This document shows positions 1-6,491 of a DNA stretch of 7,798 nt, piece after piece. Source of the DNA: Verrucomicrobiia bacterium (GTDB taxonomy: Bacteria > Verrucomicrobiota > Verrucomicrobiia > CAIQCK01). The notes beneath the pieces are model-generated. The model searched no databases, was not told where the DNA came from, and worked only from the letters and a program-made list of their open reading frames with translations. The position numbers and the translations under genes were made by a program. How positions within the stretch are numbered: the stretch's first letter is position 1; each line of letters begins with the position of its first letter. The stretch is from positions 1 to 7,798 of the forward strand of contig JAOACV010000014.1 of NCBI GenBank assembly GCA_026417675.1, given 5' to 3'.

Positions 1-1
1 C

Positions 2-745
2 TTGATCTACCGCGTCACGCCGGTGAAAGAGCCGCGGATCGAGCCGCTGGCCGACGGGCTTCCGGCGCGGTGCTGGTGGCGCAAAAGTTTTCCCATCGCG
101 CACGTCAACCACTACCCGAACGGCGACCTGAACATCAACATGCTGCCTACGATGGAGGGCGAGGAATTCATGAAGCTTGGTTACGACGCCGCGCTCGCCG
201 AATGCCAGCGCCGGGTGCGCGCCCACTGGCATGACTGGCAGACGCACATCGAGGAGTTTCGGCACTATCGCCTCTCGTGGATGGCGCCCGCGCTGGGCGT
301 CCGCGAGTCCCGGCGCGTCGTGGGAGAATATGTGCTGACCGAGAACGACCTGCTGGCCGGTCTCAGCGGCCAGAAGCATCCGGACATCATCTGTCTGGCC
401 GATCACATGATGGACACCCACGGCAGCCACTCGAAACATCGCGGCGAACTGACCGAGCCTTACGGCGTCCCCTACCGCTGCCTGATCCCGAAAGGCTTCC
501 GCAACCTGCTCGTGGCCTGCCGCGCCGCCAGCTTTAGTTCGATCGCCGCGTCAAGCTGCCGGCTTTCACGCACGATGATGCAACTCGGCCAGGCGGCCGG
601 CACCGCCGCGGCGCTGGCGAAGGAGTTGAAGGTGGACCTGCCCGACGTGCCCGCCGACCGGCTACGCGCCGCGCTGCGCCGGCAGAACGTCCAACTCGAA
701 CATCCCATGCCCGCCGCGCTGCGGGCGCATGTGGAGAAGGAATAA
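2..745 (+). CDS. FAD-dependent oxidoreductase (PF12831-like), C-terminal part, 5' end outside window
   Basis: The reading frame is open from the first base and ends at TAA 743-745. The TTG at 2 is probably not the real start, because the N-terminal FAD-binding Rossmann motif (GxGxxG) is missing. The 247 visible codons match the C-terminal half of the FAD-dependent oxidoreductase family: LGVRESRRVVGEY at about residues 99-110, then YGVPYRCLIPKGFRNLLVA at 154-172, and the cofactor-side helix LGQAAGTAAALA at 195-206. Family members with PVC-type context are often secreted or sit beside glycoside hydrolases and are thought to oxidise sugars or related compounds; the substrate here is unknown. The next gene starts 10 bases after the stop, or overlaps it if the upstream ATG at 729 is used, so the two are probably co-transcribed. 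The family call is firm; the substrate cannot be given. Confidence 0.85.
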   Translation: MIYRVTPVKEPRIEPLADGLPARCWWRKSFPIAHVNHYPNGDLNINMLPTMEGEEFMKLGYDAALAECQRRVRAHWHDWQTHIEEFRHYRLSWMAPALGVRESRRVVGEYVLTENDLLAGLSGQKHPDIICLADHMMDTHGSHSKHRGELTEPYGVPYRCLIPKGFRNLLVACRAASFSSIAASSCRLSRTMMQLGQAAGTAAALAKELKVDLPDVPADRLRAALRRQNVQLEHPMPAALRAHVEKE

Positions 746-755
746 ACACACGACC

Positions 756-2645
756 ATGCAATCGCAACCGTTGGGATTACGATGCGGATGGGGAGCACGC
801 TTGCTTCAATATCGCCTCGTCACTCGTTTCCGGTGGATCGCGTTCTCCGAACGCGATGCTGCCGGCTTGCAACGATTATCGTGTTCAGAGAACGCGATCC
901 GCCTCGCAGTCATCGTGCAGACGATACTCGCAGTAGCACTGATGGCGGAAAGCGCTGCCGCCGCGCTCTACGAACCGATGGGCAAGCCGTTCGTCGAGAT
1001 CGCACGGGCGCGTCAACCCAAGGCGCAGATTGTCACACCCGCAAGCCCCGCGTGGCTGGAGCAATTCGCCGCCACGGAATTGCAGCGGTATTTCGAGAAG
1101 ATTTCCGGCGCCAAACTGCCGGTGGTGAAGGAAGACGCGGCCGAAAAATCCGCCTATTCATTTTTCATCGGCAACACGCGCAAAGCGGCTGCAGCAGGCG
1201 TCAAGCCCAGCGAACGCACAATGGGGCGCGATGGGTTCGCGTTGCGCTCGGTGCCTGGCGGGCTGATCGTGCTGGGGCGCGACGACCTCGGCACGGTCTT
1301 TGGCGTTTACGAACTGCTGGAGCGCTATTTCGACGTGCGCTGGTTCATGCCCGGTGAACTCGGCGAGCACGTGCCGAAGCGGGACATGCTGGAGATCGGC
1401 AAGATCAACCTCATGTTCAAGCCATCGTTCCGCGTGCGCTGGGTCGGCGACGGGGAATGGTCGTTGCGCCAGCGGATGAACGCCTACGTAAAAGCCGGTG
1501 ATCGCAACGTCGGCATCAACTGGAAGTGGCACTTCCACACCTTCGTCGTGCTGATCCCGCCGGAGAAGTATTTCGCCGAGCACCCGGAATACTTCGCCAT
1601 GGTCAAGGGCAAACGCGCCGTCACCAAGAGCAAGACCCACGGCAACCAGCTTTGCACGTCCAATCCCGCTGTCATCCGCGAGGTGGCCAAGAACCTCATC
1701 GCCACGCTCGACGCGGAGCCGGGCATCGAGATCATCACGCTCTCGCCCAACGATGGCGGTGGCTTCTGTGAGTGCGAGCAATGCACCGCGCGCGACGAGC
1801 CGGGCCGGGACTGGTTTGCGAAGTATTCGCGCCGGCTGGCCATCTTCAACAACGAGGTCGCCCGGCTCGTGAAACAAAAGCATCCCAGTGTGCTCATCAA
1901 GGTCGGCGCTTACGCCATGTATGCGCGCCCGCCGCTCGACAAGGATTACCGGCCGGAGTCGAACCTGTTCTTCCAACTCTGCCACCTCTATTTCTGTCAC
2001 AATCATCCGCTGGACAGCGACGGCTGCAAGGCCGGCGCGACCTACCAACCGAGCAAGCAGTTCCAGCCCAACCAGGAGTTCCGAAAAATCCTCGACCAGT
2101 GGTTGAAGCTGTCGCCGCACCTGTTCATCTACGAGTATTACTCCATCGGCGGCATGGCGCGCGCCAACCTGCCGTGGCCGCTCGTGCACACGATTCGGAG
2201 CGACATCCCTTATTATCGCAAGCGCGGCGTGGAAGGATTCTACACGCAACTCAGCGACACGCTGTGGCATCGGCTCGGCCTCAACTATTATCTCGCCGCC
2301 AAGCTCTGTTGGAACGCCGACCTCAACGCGGACACATTGCTCGACGATTACTTCGCGAAGTTCTACGGCCCCGCCGCCGCGCCGATGCGCGATTACTTCA
2401 TGGCGATGGAGCGCTCCATGCAGGACTGGAACGCGTGTGTTTCCTACGGCCTGCAAGGGACAACGGGTATGAAGGTGCTCGCCCCCACGGTCTTTTCACC
2501 GGAAGTCATGGCGCGCATGGGAAGTTGTCTCGAACAAGCCGAGCGTCTCGTGGCCAGCGATGAAACGCTGGCCAAGCGCGTCGCGTTGGCGCGCCGCATG
2601 TATGCTGAGACACAGGAAGCGTTGAAGACGATCAAACCACGATAG
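756..2645 (+). CDS. secreted DUF4838 / alpha-glucuronidase-like protein
   Basis: About 629 residues from ATG 756. A hydrophobic segment (AVIVQTILAVAL, residues 51-62) followed by an Ala-rich stretch looks like an export signal cleaved before LYEP. Next comes a GH67/GH20-type N-terminal alpha/beta domain (ATELQRYFEKISG at 106-118, GRDDLGTVFGVYELLERYF at 174-192). The DUF4838 (PF16126) region follows, with HPEYFAMVKGKR near 276 and NDGGGFCECEQC at 332-343, where C338, C340 and C343 form a CxCxxC motif. The family is related to alpha-glucuronidases and probably acts on polysaccharide outside the cytoplasm, but no substrate is established to my knowledge. The start is uncertain. ATG 729 overlaps the previous gene by 17 bases. 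ATG 756 has GGAGAAGGA at 733-741, a rather long 14-base spacing. TTG 867 would give a signal peptide of normal length but has no ribosome site. The long N-region before the hydrophobic core is unusual and coincides with the hairpin repeats. Confidence 0.85.
   Translation: MQSQPLGLRCGWGARLLQYRLVTRFRWIAFSERDAAGLQRLSCSENAIRLAVIVQTILAVALMAESAAAALYEPMGKPFVEIARARQPKAQIVTPASPAWLEQFAATELQRYFEKISGAKLPVVKEDAAEKSAYSFFIGNTRKAAAAGVKPSERTMGRDGFALRSVPGGLIVLGRDDLGTVFGVYELLERYFDVRWFMPGELGEHVPKRDMLEIGKINLMFKPSFRVRWVGDGEWSLRQRMNAYVKAGDRNVGINWKWHFHTFVVLIPPEKYFAEHPEYFAMVKGKRAVTKSKTHGNQLCTSNPAVIREVAKNLIATLDAEPGIEIITLSPNDGGGFCECEQCTARDEPGRDWFAKYSRRLAIFNNEVARLVKQKHPSVLIKVGAYAMYARPPLDKDYRPESNLFFQLCHLYFCHNHPLDSDGCKAGATYQPSKQFQPNQEFRKILDQWLKLSPHLFIYEYYSIGGMARANLPWPLVHTIRSDIPYYRKRGVEGFYTQLSDTLWHRLGLNYYLAAKLCWNADLNADTLLDDYFAKFYGPAAAPMRDYFMAMERSMQDWNACVSYGLQGTTGMKVLAPTVFSPEVMARMGSCLEQAERLVASDETLAKRVALARRMYAETQEALKTIKPR
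835..900. repeat. pair of inverted hairpin repeats (BIME-like) inside coding sequence
   Basis: The left unit (837-857) is a perfect 9-bp stem, ATCGCGTTC / GAACGCGAT, with a TCC loop. The right unit (878-898) has the same 3' arm, a 5' arm with one G-U pair, and an AGA loop. Read on the opposite strand, 900-878 matches 835-857 at 21 of 23 positions, so the two units are head-to-head copies; the outermost 13 bases (835-847 and 888-900) are an exact inverted repeat. This is the architecture of REP/BIME-type elements. Both units are read through in the frame of the DUF4838 gene, just before its signal-peptide core. The repeats are seen directly; calling them a dispersed family is inference. Confidence 0.7.
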
Positions 2646-2662
2646 GACACCTCGATTGACGG

Positions 2663-2806
2663 ATGGAACTGGCGATTGAAACCAACGGATTAACGCGCTC
2701 TTTCGGCGACGCGCGCGCCGTGGACGGGTTAAACCTGCGCTTGGAGACGGGCCGGTTTCTCCACCGATGTTGTAATGTCTGCGGCCTTATGATGAACCTG
2801 CCATGA
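2663..2806 (+). pseudogene. remnant of an ABC transporter ATP-binding protein, N-terminal ~31 codons only
   Basis: ATG 2663 opens a 47-codon frame ending at TGA 2804-2806. Its first 31 residues (including LAIETNGLTRSFGD and ARAVDGLNLRLETG) have the normal N-terminus of an ABC-2/multidrug-type ATPase: the Leu-Thr-x-x-Phe/Tyr-Gly A-loop region followed by the AVDGLxLxxxxG strand. In an intact ATPase the next residues would lead into the Walker A loop (GPNGAGKST). Here similarity stops near 2755 and the frame continues as unrelated residues, with no Walker A, signature or Walker B anywhere downstream. It therefore looks like a deletion scar. The stop overlaps the start codon of the next gene (ATGA at 2803-2806), so the broken frame might still be translated and coupled to it. 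A small functional protein is possible but less likely. Confidence 0.65.
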
Positions 2807-4071
2807 ACTCGACAACGATCCACCGAACGATCACTGTCGCGCTTGCAACAAGCATGCTCTTGCGCGTGGCGTCTGGCGAAGACTGGCCGCGCTGGCGCGG
2901 GCCGCGCGGCGACGGCACTTGGAACGGGCCGAAGTTGCCGGAGAAGTGGCCGGCGGGAGGATTGCGGCAACTCTGGCGCCAGCCGGTTGGCGGCGGCGAC
3001 GCGGGCGTGACCGTGGCCGACGGGCGCGTCTATACGATGGACCGCCAGACGGAGCCGCAGGAGGTTGAGCGCCTGCTCTGCTTCCATGCCGTGTCCGGCA
3101 AGTCGCTGTGGACGCACACCTACGCCGTGGTCTACGGCAGTCTCCAGCACGGCAACGGTCCGCGAGCAGCGCCCACAGTGAACGATGGCCGCGTCTATAC
3201 GCTCGGCGCGCTCGGCCATCTCTTCTGTCTCGATGCGGCCACGGGCAAGCTGATTTGGTCGAAGGACATGGTCCGCGAATGTGGCGCCCGACGGCCGACG
3301 TGGGGCTTTGCGGCGTCGCCGCTGATCTTTGAGAATCTGGTGATCATCCACAGCGGCGCCGAGCCGGACGGCTGCTACATTGCGTTCGACCGCAAGACCG
3401 GCCAGGAGATCTGGCGCAGCGTGGCCGACCGTTGCGGCTACTGCACTCCGATTATCATCAAGCACCACGGCAGGCCGCAGCTCATCGGCTGGACGCCGGA
3501 AAACATCCGCGGCCTCGACCCGCGCGACGGCAAGCCGCTCTGGGCAGTTCCTTACAAAGTCACCTATGGCGTCTCGATCGCTTCGCCGATTTTTCAGGAG
3601 GGCATTGTTCTGGTCTGCGGCTATTGGGAAGGCTCGAAGGCCGTGCGTCTCGGCAAGAACGCGACCGACGCGACGCTGCTGTGGGAGGAGAACCAATACC
3701 TGCGCGGCGAGATGTCGCAACCGCTCTATCGCGACGGCCATGTCTATCTGCTCGACCGGTCGCATGGCCTCACCTGCTTCAAACTGGCGACGGGCGAGAA
3801 AGTCTGGGACGACGGCCATCGCATGACGCCGAAGGGCCGCGACCCGCAGGCCAGCCTCGTCTGGCTCGGCGACCGCGACCGCGCGATCATACTCAACGCC
3901 GAGGGCCATCTGATCCTCGCGCGTCTGACCCCAGCCGGCTACAACGAACAGTCGCGCACGAAGATCATCGGCAAAACCTGGGCGCATCCCGCCTTTGCCG
4001 GCCGGTGCGTCTTCGCGCGCGCCGGCCGCGAGGTGGTCTGCGTCTCCCTGTTCGAAGCCGCTGCCCAGTGA
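2803..4071 (+). CDS. secreted PQQ-like beta-propeller repeat protein
   Basis: 422 residues. The N-terminus (a His/Arg n-region, the core ITVALATSMLL at 10-20, then VASG) is a Sec-type signal peptide, likely cut before EDWP near residue 26. The mature protein begins with DWPRWRGP, a typical opening of PVC-group PQQ-like propellers. At least five blade motifs of the form xxGxxxW are visible: SGKSLW (98-103), TGKLIW (147-152), TGQEIW (199-204), DGKPLW (242-247) and TGEKVW (330-335), each followed by the next blade's strands. This matches PQQ_2/PQQ_3 (PF13360/PF13570) and the BamB-like fold. Such proteins may bind PQQ as dehydrogenases or act only as scaffolds; no dehydrogenase cytochrome or quinoprotein partner is visible, so an enzymatic role is unproven. 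The gene starts inside the stop of the ABC-ATPase remnant and has no Shine-Dalgarno sequence. Confidence in the fold is high, in the function low. Confidence 0.88.
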   Translation: MNSTTIHRTITVALATSMLLRVASGEDWPRWRGPRGDGTWNGPKLPEKWPAGGLRQLWRQPVGGGDAGVTVADGRVYTMDRQTEPQEVERLLCFHAVSGKSLWTHTYAVVYGSLQHGNGPRAAPTVNDGRVYTLGALGHLFCLDAATGKLIWSKDMVRECGARRPTWGFAASPLIFENLVIIHSGAEPDGCYIAFDRKTGQEIWRSVADRCGYCTPIIIKHHGRPQLIGWTPENIRGLDPRDGKPLWAVPYKVTYGVSIASPIFQEGIVLVCGYWEGSKAVRLGKNATDATLLWEENQYLRGEMSQPLYRDGHVYLLDRSHGLTCFKLATGEKVWDDGHRMTPKGRDPQASLVWLGDRDRAIILNAEGHLILARLTPAGYNEQSRTKIIGKTWAHPAFAGRCVFARAGREVVCVSLFEAAAQ

Positions 4072-4077
4072 GCTGAC

Positions 4078-4118
4078 CGCGGGCCTCCGCAAGGTTTGCT
4101 GTGGCAAGACGGCCCGCG
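4078..4118. repeat. 8-bp inverted repeat between propeller and isomerase genes
   Basis: CGCGGGCC at 4078-4085 is exactly complementary to GGCCCGCG at 4111-4118 with a 25-base loop. It begins 6 bases after the stop of the propeller gene, but no T-run follows, so a classical intrinsic terminator is not supported. The right arm falls between the proposed -35 and -10 boxes of the next gene, so it could equally be an operator or chance pairing in GC-rich DNA. Confidence 0.3.
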
Positions 4119-4129
4119 CCCGCTATAAT
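4101..4129 (+). promoter_or_regulatory. sigma70-type promoter directly upstream of the isomerase-like gene
   Basis: TATAAT at 4124-4129 is a perfect -10 box and stands out in GC-rich DNA. Exactly 17 bases upstream lies GTGGCA (4101-4106), matching TTGACA at four of six positions. The expected transcription start is about 4135-4138 and the ATG is at 4139, so the transcript would have almost no leader. No Shine-Dalgarno sequence precedes that ATG, which agrees with leaderless translation. The boxes are seen directly; activity is inferred. Confidence 0.6.
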
Positions 4130-4138
4130 CCGCGCACC

Positions 4139-5089
4139 ATGAAAACCATCCCGTCCGCAATGACCCGTCGTGCCTTCCTCACTCAAACCGCAGCCTTGGG
4201 TGCCGTCGGGCTGGCTGCGTCGCGCTTTTCCGCCGCCGCAGGGGAGTGCGGAGGCTGGCAGATCGGTTGTTACACGCGGCCGTGGGACCAGGTTGAGTAT
4301 CGCGTCGCGCTCGATGCCATTGCCGAGGCGGGCTACAAGTTCTGCGGCCTGATGACCACCAAGGCGCCGCGGCGGCTGGTCATCTCAGTGGACACGACGT
4401 TGGAGGAGGCGCGCCAGATCGGCGACGAATGCCGTCAGCGCGGCCTGACGCCCGTCTCGGTCTATGGCGGCGGGTTCCCTGTTCAGAAATCCATCGAGGC
4501 CGGCATTGAGGGGCTGAAGAAGCTCATAGACAACGTTGCGGCGGCCAAGGCAGGCAACTTGTTACTGGGCGGCACGAACGAGAAGCTGTCCGACGCTTAC
4601 TACAAAGTCGTTGCCGAGTGTTGCGATTATGCGGCGCTGAAGGGCGTCGGCATGAGCGTCAAACCGCACGGCGGCAACAACGCCAACGGCTCGGATTGCC
4701 GCAAGATCGTCGAGAAGGTCGGCCACAAGAGCTTCCGCATCTGGTATGACCCCGGCAACATCTTCTTCTACTCCAACGGCAAGCTCAACCCGGTGGACGA
4801 CGCCGCGGTCGTGGACGGGATGGTGGTCGGCATGTGCGTGAAGGACTACCGGCCCGCCAAGGCGGACCCGGCTGCGCCGCCGAAGAAGAGTCCCTACGGC
4901 GGCGAGGTCATGCTCACACCTGGCACCGGCCAGGTGAACTTCAAGGCGGTCCTCGCGCGGCTGAAGAAAGGCGGGTTCAGCAGCGGCCCGCTCATCGTCG
5001 AGTGTCTGGACCGCAGCGACCCCGCGAAGCTGACCGCTGAAGCAAAGAAAGCGCGGCTGTTCGTGGAGGAAATCGTCAGGCAGATATAG
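4139..5089 (+). CDS. Tat-exported sugar phosphate isomerase/epimerase-like (xylose isomerase-like TIM barrel) protein
   Basis: 316 residues from ATG 4139. The frame is open from further upstream, but this start is chosen because it follows the TATAAT promoter and gives an intact twin-arginine signal: MTRRAFLTQTAALGAVGLAA at residues 8-27, with likely cleavage after SAAA (31-34). ATG 4160, directly before TRRAF, is an alternative. The mature part is an AP endonuclease 2 / xylose isomerase-like barrel (PF01261). Visible family features are LLLGGT (141-146), KPHGG with H177, IWYDPGN with D204, VKDY (234-237), PGTGQVNF (261-268) and IVECLD with E288. His, Asp and Glu at these strand ends normally bind the divalent metal. 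Related proteins isomerise or epimerise sugars, and some act on keto-sugars or keto-glycosides, but this substrate is unknown. Tat export implies folding with metal in the cytoplasm and action in the periplasm. It follows a run of sugar-related secreted genes. Confidence 0.85.
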   Translation: MKTIPSAMTRRAFLTQTAALGAVGLAASRFSAAAGECGGWQIGCYTRPWDQVEYRVALDAIAEAGYKFCGLMTTKAPRRLVISVDTTLEEARQIGDECRQRGLTPVSVYGGGFPVQKSIEAGIEGLKKLIDNVAAAKAGNLLLGGTNEKLSDAYYKVVAECCDYAALKGVGMSVKPHGGNNANGSDCRKIVEKVGHKSFRIWYDPGNIFFYSNGKLNPVDDAAVVDGMVVGMCVKDYRPAKADPAAPPKKSPYGGEVMLTPGTGQVNFKAVLARLKKGGFSSGPLIVECLDRSDPAKLTAEAKKARLFVEEIVRQI

Positions 5090-5510
5090 AACATCTTCCG
5101 TCACACGAAACGATTCGCGCTTCTGTTGACGTGCGCGCAGTCATGGTTGGCGCTGGCCGAGTTCCTCCCGGGCGGGAAGTGATTGGCGGATGGGTTGATC
5201 AAGTCAGGCTACTGAAGAGTGTGGGGAGCCTTAAGACACTGCCCAATCATGCGATCTCGCCTCGACGCGGCCAGGGCGCGGGGGCTCCGCATTCCGCACG
5301 CGTTTCCGCCATCTCGGTTCTTGCGCCCGCCGCGCGTGTCTGACTAGATACGCCCCGAAACGCGGCGGAGCCGCCTGCAAAGGTGGCGCAAGCGTCTCGC
5401 CCGCGCAGGAAAGCGGCGCCGGGATTGATGGTTCCCGCGCAAGCGAGCCGCTTGTGCCACGCTGAACAGACAGAACGATTCACAACCGTGACCAACTTGG
5501 AGACAACGAC
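5090..5510. other. 421-bp intergenic region without a supported gene
   Basis: Between the isomerase-like gene and gpsA I see no credible coding frame. The ATG-started 70-codon frame at 5131-5343 has no family resemblance, no ribosome site and an arginine/alanine-rich end of the kind GC-rich noncoding DNA produces. The 3' half is rich in GC and in short palindromes, including the hairpin pair at 5383-5460. No terminator with a T-run is visible after the upstream gene. No clear promoter for gpsA is recognisable; only GGAG at 5499-5502, 8 bases before its ATG, is clear. Confidence 0.6.
5383..5460. repeat. inverted pair of imperfect hairpins (BIME-like) upstream of gpsA
   Basis: Positions 5383-5407 and the complement of 5436-5460 agree at 20 of 25 bases. 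The arms extend inward by GGAA (5408-5411) against TTCC (5432-5435), leaving a 20-base centre. Each arm is also a small hairpin with a 3-base loop. The right one pairs GCGCAAGCG (5437-5445) with CGCTTGTGC (5449-5457) over nine pairs with one G-U. The left one (5386-5394 with 5398-5406) has seven of nine pairs. The design matches the pair at 835-900 but the sequence differs. The element lies 50 bases before the gpsA start. Confidence 0.6.
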
Positions 5511-6488
5511 ATGAACGTCACCGTGCTCGGCGCGGGCGCCTGGGGTTCGGCGCTCGGCAAACTGCTTTACGACAACGGCCATGCGGTGACGCTGTGGGAC
5601 ATTGACGGGTTGACGCTGGCGGCGCTGCGAGCCGGCCATAACGAGCGATACTTGCCGGGCGTCGAGCTGCCGCGCGACTGGCAGATCGAGGAGGATTTCG
5701 ACCGCGCCGCGGCAGGGCGCGACTGTCTGGTGTTCGCCCTGCCGTCCCAAGCGTTTCGACAGGTCGCCTCGAGGCTCAAACCGTCGCCGGCGATTCTGGT
5801 CAGCGTGACCAAAGGCATCGAATACGAGACCGGCGACACGATGTGCCAGATTCTGCGCGAGCAAGCGCCGAAAAATCCCGTCGCCGCGATTTCCGGCCCC
5901 AGCTTTGCCATGGAGGTGGCGCGCGGCATCCCCACCGCCGTGGTCTGCGCCAGCGAGAACGAGAGCGCGGCGCGACACGTGCAGGCCATGTTTCACCGGC
6001 CGACATTCCGCGTGTATCGCAGCGGCGACCCGCTCGGCGTCGAACTCGGCGGCGCGTTGAAGAACATCATCGCCATCGCCGCCGGTGTCGGCGACGGACT
6101 GGGCTACGGCGACAACACGAAAGCCGCGCTGGTCACTCGCGCGCTAACGGAAATGCGCCGTCTCGGCGTGGCGTGCGGCGCACAGGCGGAAACGTTCGCG
6201 GGCTTGAGCGGCCTCGGCGACTTGACGTTGACGTGTTTCTCGCGGCTGAGCCGCAACCGCGCGCTGGGCGAACGGCTGGGTCGTGGTGAAACCATCGAGG
6301 CGATCATGGCGTCGCACCCGATGTTGGCGGAAGGTTATCCCACCGCGCGCGCTGCATATCATCTGGCGCGCAAGCTGAACGTCACGACGCCGGTCATGGA
6401 CGAGGTTTACGCGATGCTCTACGAGGGCAAGAATCCGCGCCAAGCCGAGCAGGACCTGCTCATGCGCGACTCCAAGGTGGAGGATTGA
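5511..6488 (+). CDS. gpsA: NAD(P)H-dependent glycerol-3-phosphate dehydrogenase
   Basis: 325 residues, the normal family length. It reduces dihydroxyacetone phosphate to sn-glycerol 3-phosphate in the cytoplasm, the entry step to phospholipid synthesis. The N-terminal Rossmann domain begins with the dinucleotide loop GAGAWGSA (7-14), followed by LVFALPSQAFRQV (73-85), VSVTKGIE (97-104, with K101) and ISGPSFAMEVARGIPT (127-142). The C-terminal domain has ELGGALKNIIAIAAGVGDGL (178-197), where K184 is the expected catalytic lysine, then GDNTKAALVTRALTEM (200-215), the GLSGLGDLTLTC segment (231-242, with D237) and SRNRALG (247-253, with R250) for phosphate binding. ATG 5511 is supported by GGAG at 5499-5502 and by alignment of MNVTVLGAGAWG with the usual N-terminus. 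In many bacteria gpsA follows plsY; here it stands behind a 421-bp spacer with repeats. Nothing is missing or broken. Confidence 0.97.
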   Translation: MNVTVLGAGAWGSALGKLLYDNGHAVTLWDIDGLTLAALRAGHNERYLPGVELPRDWQIEEDFDRAAAGRDCLVFALPSQAFRQVASRLKPSPAILVSVTKGIEYETGDTMCQILREQAPKNPVAAISGPSFAMEVARGIPTAVVCASENESAARHVQAMFHRPTFRVYRSGDPLGVELGGALKNIIAIAAGVGDGLGYGDNTKAALVTRALTEMRRLGVACGAQAETFAGLSGLGDLTLTCFSRLSRNRALGERLGRGETIEAIMASHPMLAEGYPTARAAYHLARKLNVTTPVMDEVYAMLYEGKNPRQAEQDLLMRDSKVED

Positions 6489-6491
6489 GCG

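Noticed and set aside
1158..2456. Long minus-strand ORF of 432 codons opposite the DUF4838 gene
   Set aside because: It is the complement of a well-supported gene. Its product is repetitive in Arg, Val, Glu and His with no recognisable domain, as expected for an antisense shadow in GC-rich DNA.
2632..4107. Long minus-strand ORF of 491 codons opposite the propeller gene
   Set aside because: The + strand has a signal peptide and repeated propeller blades. The minus frame has no family features and is open only because of the codon bias of the real gene.
5131..5343. 70-codon + strand frame in the spacer before gpsA
   Set aside because: It has no ribosome site and no domain. The second half is low-complexity Arg/Ala sequence from GC-rich DNA, so I treat the region as noncoding.
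5247..5996. Minus-strand ORF covering the gpsA start and its upstream spacer
   Set aside because: It overlaps the highly conserved N-terminal half of gpsA, and its product has no recognisable motif.
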